From positions 1 through 11,236 of the forward strand of contig CALHQN010000348.1 in assembly GCA_938036585.1 (NCBI GenBank): DNA of 11,236 bases, given 5' to 3'. This document shows, piece by piece, positions 9,131 through 11,236 of this stretch (position 1 is its first letter; every line of letters starts with the position of its first letter). This DNA is from an uncultured Campylobacter sp. Its GTDB lineage: Bacteria > Campylobacterota > Campylobacteria > Campylobacterales > Campylobacteraceae. Both the position numbers and the translations under genes were made by a program. The notes beneath the pieces are model-generated. The model was not told the DNA's origin and ran no database searches. It saw nothing but the letters and a program-made list of their open reading frames with translations.

Positions 9131-9135
9131 TCCTT
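9131..9135 (-). promoter_or_regulatory. Ribosome binding site deciding the TTG start of pheS
   Basis: On the minus strand AAGGA is followed by TAGAAT and then TTG, an ideal six-base spacing. There is no ATG near enough downstream to keep the conserved N-terminal coiled coil, so this site fixes the TTG at 9124 as the start. Confidence 0.7.
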
Positions 9136-9148
9136 GTGGTTAAATTAA

Positions 9149-9161
9149 TGGCGCGATTGTA
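9149..9161 (-). promoter_or_regulatory. Promoter for the pheS-pheT-aroA-ispH block
   Basis: TACAAT (9161-9156 on the minus strand) is preceded by CAAATTTTAAC and followed by CGCGC, nearly the same as the rpsA promoter. The expected start is near 9149, giving a leader of about 25 bases. It is too short for a peptide or terminator-type attenuator, so no tRNA-sensing leader regulation of pheST is visible. Confidence 0.6.
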
Positions 9162-9205
9162 GTTAAAATTTGATAAAAGCTAGGTAAATTTGCGTGTTTG
9201 GATTT

Positions 9206-9224
9206 TTTGGCTATAATCGCGGCT
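9206..9224 (+). promoter_or_regulatory. Promoter for hinT
   Basis: A T-run leads into ggcTATAATcgcgg, with a perfect -10 box at 9212-9217 and CGCGG after it. The expected start is near 9224, giving a leader of about 28 bases. It faces away from the pheS promoter about 50 bp to the left, so the two operons share one 127-bp control region. Confidence 0.65.
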
Positions 9225-9251
9225 AAATTTCAACCTCATAAAGGATCTAAA

Positions 9252-9608
9252 ATGAACGTCTTCGAAAAGATCGTAAACGGCGAAATCCCGTGCAACAAAG
9301 TGCTGGAAAACGATGAATTTTTGGCCTTCCACGACATCAACCCAAAAGCGCCGATCCATATCCTGGCGATCCCTAAAAAATGCTACGAAAACTTCCAAGT
9401 AACGCCTCCTGAAGTGATGGCGAAGATGAGCGCCTTTATCCAAGAGGTAGCCGCGGCGATGGGGCTCGATAAGAGCGGATACCGTCTCGTTTGCAACTGC
9501 GGCGAAAACGGCGGGCAGGAAGTGATGCATCTGCACTTCCATATCCTCGGCGGAATGAAGCTACCGTGGGATCACGTAAGCGACCGAAACACGAAGGATA
9601 ATTTTTAA
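9252..9608 (+). CDS. hinT: HIT-family nucleotide-binding hydrolase (HinT-like)
   Basis: A small histidine-triad protein of the HinT/PKCI branch; family members hydrolyse nucleoside phosphoramidates and aminoacyl adenylates in the cytosol. The 118-residue protein opens with the usual FEKIVNGEIPCNKV and has FHDINPKAPIHILAIPK at 26-42, NCGENGGQEVMHLH around 82-95, and the triad His93-Leu-His95-Phe-His97 followed by ILGG. His95 corresponds to the nucleophile of other Hint proteins. I chose the ATG at 9252, with AAGGA six bases upstream; longer in-frame readings would start within the promoter. It is divergent from pheS, the same context I recall for Cj0898. A housekeeping link to synthetases, through clearing of aminoacyl adenylates, is suggested by the family's known activity but is an inference here. 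Confidence 0.95.
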   Translation: MNVFEKIVNGEIPCNKVLENDEFLAFHDINPKAPIHILAIPKKCYENFQVTPPEVMAKMSAFIQEVAAAMGLDKSGYRLVCNCGENGGQEVMHLHFHILGGMKLPWDHVSDRNTKDNF

Positions 9609-9781
9609 CCGTCTAAGAATTTTCAGCTTGTAAAATTAGCCGGAGAAGTATGCAATCTGCAAAAGGCGAAGTTTGTAATGCAAAATTCTTATCAGGCAAG
9701 GTTTTATGCGGATTTTGATAGTATAGATTTTAGTTCGTAAATTACAAAATTTTGCTTGCGTAAAATTACAAGCACAAGGAC

Positions 9782-9825
9782 TTACTGGGCAGAATTTTAG
9801 AACATATTAAAATTTTAACCAGTAA
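9782..9825. repeat. Nested inverted repeat in the spacer
   Basis: Outer arms ttactgg (9782-9788) and ccagtaa (9819-9825) and inner arms aatttta (9793-9799) and taaaatt (9808-9814) are each exact, with symmetrical four-base gaps (gcag and ttaa) between them and an eight-base centre. The hairpin would have 14 base pairs with a 4x4 internal loop. In this convergent position it may act as a weak two-way terminator. It has no T-run on either side. Confidence 0.4.
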
Positions 9826-9851
9826 ATTTAATCCGTCAAAATTTTATAACG

Positions 9852-9885
9852 CGCAGATTTTTTTGCCAACACTAGAAAAACTGCG
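9852..9885 (-). terminator. Possible stem-loop after the cysteine-rich gene
   Basis: Read on the minus strand just past the stop, CGCAG-TTTTT pairs with AAAAA-(AT)-CTGCG around a 12-base loop: ten pairs with a two-base bulge. The flanking sequence has no T-run after the stem. It is a weak terminator candidate at best. Confidence 0.25.
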
Positions 9886-9890
9886 AAATT

Positions 9891-10439
9891 CTATTCTGCT
9901 TCAAGCCCGATTTTAGGAAAAATGTACTCTATGATGAAGTCCCACATATACTCCTTATAACGCGCAATAGCTTCTCGGTTCTCCGTTAAAAGCTCATACA
10001 TCTTTTCTAGCCGTGCGTCATCTTTCTCATCATATGCCGCCGTACAAAGGGCGGACGCGATGGTACCGCGCTTTTGCGGTAAAAAATTTTCATTTTCTAA
10101 ATTTGCCAAAAGCAGCTCAAAATCGCAGAAATCGCATAAATTTACGTCCTCATCATTTTCATACTGCATTAATTGCTCCTTACCATCGCTTACAATTACA
10201 CTCTCCTGACTATAGCAAAATTTCAACTCCGCATTTTGTCCCCACTCGTTTAATAACTCCGAGTCAATGGCTATATTACTACCCCATACTTTCTTGCACT
10301 CGCAACTGCCACATTTCTCGCACTTAGCTCTAACAACCGCTTCATCAAATTGACCAAACGCCATATCGCGAGCGGCAATCTCAAACTCCGTTGTCGCACC
10401 ACAACCCGCGCAAATTCGGTGTAAAATATATTTACTCAA
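9891..10439 (-). CDS. Uncharacterised cysteine-rich protein with an N-terminal zinc-ribbon-like pattern
   Basis: I do not recognise this 182-residue protein. It has ten cysteines. Cys10-x2-Cys13 and Cys40-x2-Cys43 have the spacing of a four-cysteine zinc ribbon, with Cys46 and Cys48 directly after. A third pair, Cys102-x2-Cys105, sits in NLCDFCDFELL, and single cysteines lie at 75 and 132. Residues about 125-178 look helical and acidic and end in an aromatic-rich run (YKEYMWDFIIEYIFPKIGL). There is no signal peptide or membrane segment, so it is probably cytosolic. The start is TTG at 10439, with AGGAG six bases upstream. It stands alone with its own promoter, in DNA that is more A/T-rich than the core block (10081-10140 has 17 G or C in 60). 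It could be an accessory metal-binding or immunity-type protein, but I see nothing to settle that. Confidence 0.8.
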   Translation of the reverse strand: MSKYILHRICAGCGATTEFEIAARDMAFGQFDEAVVRAKCEKCGSCECKKVWGSNIAIDSELLNEWGQNAELKFCYSQESVIVSDGKEQLMQYENDEDVNLCDFCDFELLLANLENENFLPQKRGTIASALCTAAYDEKDDARLEKMYELLTENREAIARYKEYMWDFIIEYIFPKIGLEAE

Positions 10440-10445
10440 CTTTAA

Positions 10446-10450
10446 CTCCT
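10446..10450 (-). promoter_or_regulatory. Ribosome binding site deciding the TTG start of the cysteine-rich gene
   Basis: On the minus strand AGGAG is followed by TTAAAG and then TTG. This strong site, six bases away, supports the TTG at 10439. The next in-frame ATG (Met26) would remove Cys10 and Cys13, half of the zinc-ribbon pattern. Confidence 0.7.
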
Positions 10451-10509
10451 AAAGTATAGTTTTTTTGCAACGCCAGCAAATTTATGGCTGGACATTTTTA
10501 CCGATATAG

Positions 10510-10522
10510 CGCAGTTATTTTA
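10510..10522 (-). promoter_or_regulatory. Probable promoter for the cysteine-rich gene
   Basis: On the minus strand CTTTTTATGC leads into TAAAAT (10522-10517), a Campylobacter-like -10 with a T-rich upstream. The start would be near 10510, giving a leader of about 70 bases. It lacks the CGCG stretch directly after the -10 seen at the housekeeping promoters. A TATACT at 10456-10451 is too close to the ribosome binding site to be the main promoter. Confidence 0.4.
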
Positions 10523-10690
10523 GCATAAAAAGCGGTGTTTTTCTGCACTACCTAAATTTGGCGCGCCTTACACACGCCACAATACGATTGATGTACTCAT
10601 AGCATATAAAATTTAGTTTAGCCGAAATTGCATTTATATTTCGTCTTTGAGCTTGGAATTTTACTGGATATTTTTAGTAGCTAATTTTAA

Positions 10691-10727
10691 ATGACAATGA
10701 TAATTTTGGAATTTTATAATACAGATT
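10691..10727 (+). promoter_or_regulatory. Plus-strand promoter with an overlapping Fur-box-like site
   Basis: ATGACA (10691-10696), an 18-base spacer and a perfect TATAAT (10715-10720) make the most canonical promoter in the window, with a start near 10727. Overlapping the -35, GACAATGATAAT (10693-10704) matches 11 of 12 bases of the first two hexamers of the classical Fur box (GATAAT repeats). Over the full 19-base consensus I count 12 matches, because the third hexamer is poor. Fur bound there would block polymerase. No protein gene follows on this strand, which is what makes it notable. Confidence 0.5.
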
Positions 10728-10813
10728 GGAGATATGCATCTCCATAAATTTTGAAAGGATTAAAATTTAGACTCGGCTGCGAAAAAGCTCCGCAGCCGAG
10801 ATTAGACTATTTT
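10727..10813 (+). ncRNA. Candidate small RNA convergent with dps
   Basis: If the promoter at 10691-10720 is used, the transcript would start with a 7-bp hairpin (TGGAGAT, loop ATGC, ATCTCCA, 10727-10744). It would continue through an unpaired A/U-rich linker that contains AAAGGA (10754-10759) and end at the 10-bp hairpin 10772-10800 followed by attagactatttt. A length of about 75-90 bases with hairpin, linker and terminator is a typical small-RNA layout. Its last bases would be complementary to the end of dps mRNA. The T-run is poor, so the end is uncertain and it might read further into dps antisense. It is inferred from sequence only. Confidence 0.3.
10772..10800 (-). terminator. Terminator hairpin after dps, possibly two-way
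   Basis: CTCGGCTGCG (10772-10781) and CGCAGCCGAG (10791-10800) are perfect inverted copies around a nine-base loop, six bases past the dps stop. On the minus strand the stem is followed by TCTAAATTTTA, a modest T-rich tail, and on the plus strand by attagactatttt. It most likely ends dps transcription and could also end a plus-strand transcript coming from 10727. Confidence 0.75.
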
Positions 10814-11236
10814 GAAAGCATCGAAGCAAGCATCCATAGGCGTTTTTCATATTCGCCATAATGATCCTGGGCGATGTTTGAAGTCGTATCGTCACCCTCC
10901 GCTTCGGCTACCTCTTGAAGCTTTTTAAACTCTTTTACCAAATACTCGTAGGCTTTTTTGACGTTCTCAAGTACTTCGGTTACGCCGTAGCTGTCCTTTA
11001 CGCTGATCGGCGCGTCTTTTGAAAGCTCGATGAGATCCTTAGTCTTAGTTACCGCTTTGCCGCCGATCATTAGCGCGCGCTCAGCCATATCGTCGAAAAG
11101 CTCGGCCATCTCGTCGTAGGCCTCCTCGGTGTAAGCGTGAACCTGCGCGAATTGTAGGCCCTTAACATTCCAGTGATAATCGTGGAATGCGACAAAGAAC
11201 GCATGAGCGTCCGCCTGAAGTTTGTTTAGCTGTTTT
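10807..11236 (-). CDS. dps: Dps-family miniferritin (NapA-like), N-terminus cut by the window edge
   Basis: A cytosolic 12-subunit shell protein that oxidises ferrous iron, often with hydrogen peroxide, and stores it, protecting DNA. The visible 142 residues run open to the right edge. By alignment with H. pylori NapA as I remember it, only about four to six residues are missing. The ferroxidase ligands are present, numbered from the first whole codon: His21 in HDYHWNVKG, His33 and Glu37 in QVHAYTEE, and Asp48 and Glu52 in ELFDDMAER. The end (KRLWMLASMLSK) also matches NapA. It has no long DNA-binding lysine tail at the C-terminus. An internal ATG at 11109 would lose the ferroxidase centre and is not the start. 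Its promoter lies outside the window. A strong hairpin follows the TAG stop. Confidence 0.96.
   Translation of the reverse strand, partial: KQLNKLQADAHAFFVAFHDYHWNVKGLQFAQVHAYTEEAYDEMAELFDDMAERALMIGGKAVTKTKDLIELSKDAPISVKDSYGVTEVLENVKKAYEYLVKEFKKLQEVAEAEGDDTTSNIAQDHYGEYEKRLWMLASMLSK

Larger units (their letters stand above)
9609..9890. other. A/T-rich convergent spacer between hinT and the orphan gene
   Basis: These 282 bases separate the ends of hinT (plus) and the cysteine-rich gene (minus). No frame is longer than about 35 codons and none has a good ribosome binding site. The stretch holds short repeats of aaaatt-type words and two possible stem-loops (9782-9825 and 9852-9885). I see no strong terminator with a T-run directly after hinT. 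Confidence 0.5.
10440..10806. other. 367-bp non-coding region between the cysteine-rich gene and dps
   Basis: No open frame here has a credible start. From left to right it holds the leader and promoter of the cysteine-rich gene (to about 10522), including a small 5-bp stem (ccagc at 10473-10477 with gctgg at 10487-10491). Next comes a featureless stretch (about 10525-10680) with an ggcgcgcc palindrome near 10560 and a weak cgaaat/atttcg inverted repeat at 10623-10643. Last are a Fur-box-like plus-strand promoter (10691-10720), a 5' hairpin (10727-10744) and the dps-proximal terminator hairpin (10772-10800). Confidence 0.6.

Noticed and set aside
9198..9542. Frames on the opposite strand of hinT and an extended hinT starting at a TTG near 9198
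   Set aside because: The opposite frame has no family features, and the extended start lies upstream of the -10 box and the likely transcription start, so it cannot be translated from that promoter.
9650..9718. Plus-strand 22-codon frame after hinT
   Set aside because: No ribosome binding site and no recognisable product; likely chance in A/T-rich spacer.
9831..9893. In-frame continuation of about 20 codons past the TAG of the cysteine-rich gene
   Set aside because: The frame after the stop stays open briefly, but nothing suggests stop read-through or a truncated longer protein; the gene already ends in a plausible helical tail.
10751..10861. Plus-strand TTG-started frame of about 36 codons across the dps terminator and dps 3' end
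   Set aside because: It has no ribosome binding site upstream and mostly mirrors dps coding bases, so it is a shadow frame.
1..11236. CRISPR arrays, insertion sequences, tRNA or rRNA genes, prophage or toxin-antitoxin genes
   Set aside because: I looked for regularly spaced repeats, transposase-like frames, cloverleaf ends and paired small genes and saw none.

Overview
The window looks like chromosomal DNA of a Campylobacter with fairly high G+C, such as the oral species around C. gracilis, C. showae or C. rectus. The genus call rests on gene order (serA, rpsA, ispH, aroA, pheT, pheS on one strand, with a divergent HIT-family gene beyond pheS), which I recall as the Cj0891c-Cj0898 order of C. 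jejuni. It also rests on the many AAATTTA-type runs, Campylobacter-like proteins (IspH begins almost like the C. jejuni protein; the Dps resembles H. pylori NapA) and T-rich extended -10 promoters. The species is a guess.

Positions 1-292 hold no convincing gene. Positions 293-9124 are a tight minus-strand block transcribed pheS > pheT > aroA > ispH > rpsA > serA: the two subunits of phenylalanyl-tRNA synthetase, the penultimate shikimate-pathway enzyme, the last MEP isoprenoid enzyme, ribosomal protein S1 and the first enzyme of serine synthesis. pheS/pheT and pheT/aroA overlap by ATGA, and ispH starts inside the end of aroA. A promoter lies before pheS and another before rpsA. hinT (9252-9608) is read the other way from a divergent promoter in the 127-bp pheS-hinT gap. 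The six-gene block and hinT are complete and look functional.

From 9609 the region changes. It is A+T-rich and loosely packed, with one unrecognised cysteine-rich gene (9891-10439, minus) and 367 bp of non-coding DNA. The window ends in a Dps/NapA miniferritin gene that runs off the right edge (10807-11236, minus).

The most interesting non-genic signal is at 10691-10800. A canonical plus-strand promoter overlaps a Fur-box-like sequence and is followed by a short potential transcript: a 5' hairpin, an A/U-rich linker and a strong 10-bp hairpin shared with the 3' end of dps. This could be an iron-responsive small RNA facing an iron-storage gene, or the remains of a deleted Fur-controlled gene. 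The rpsA, pheS and hinT promoters share one core with a CGCG stretch after the -10. Three of the eight genes (pheS, ispH and the orphan) appear to start with TTG.
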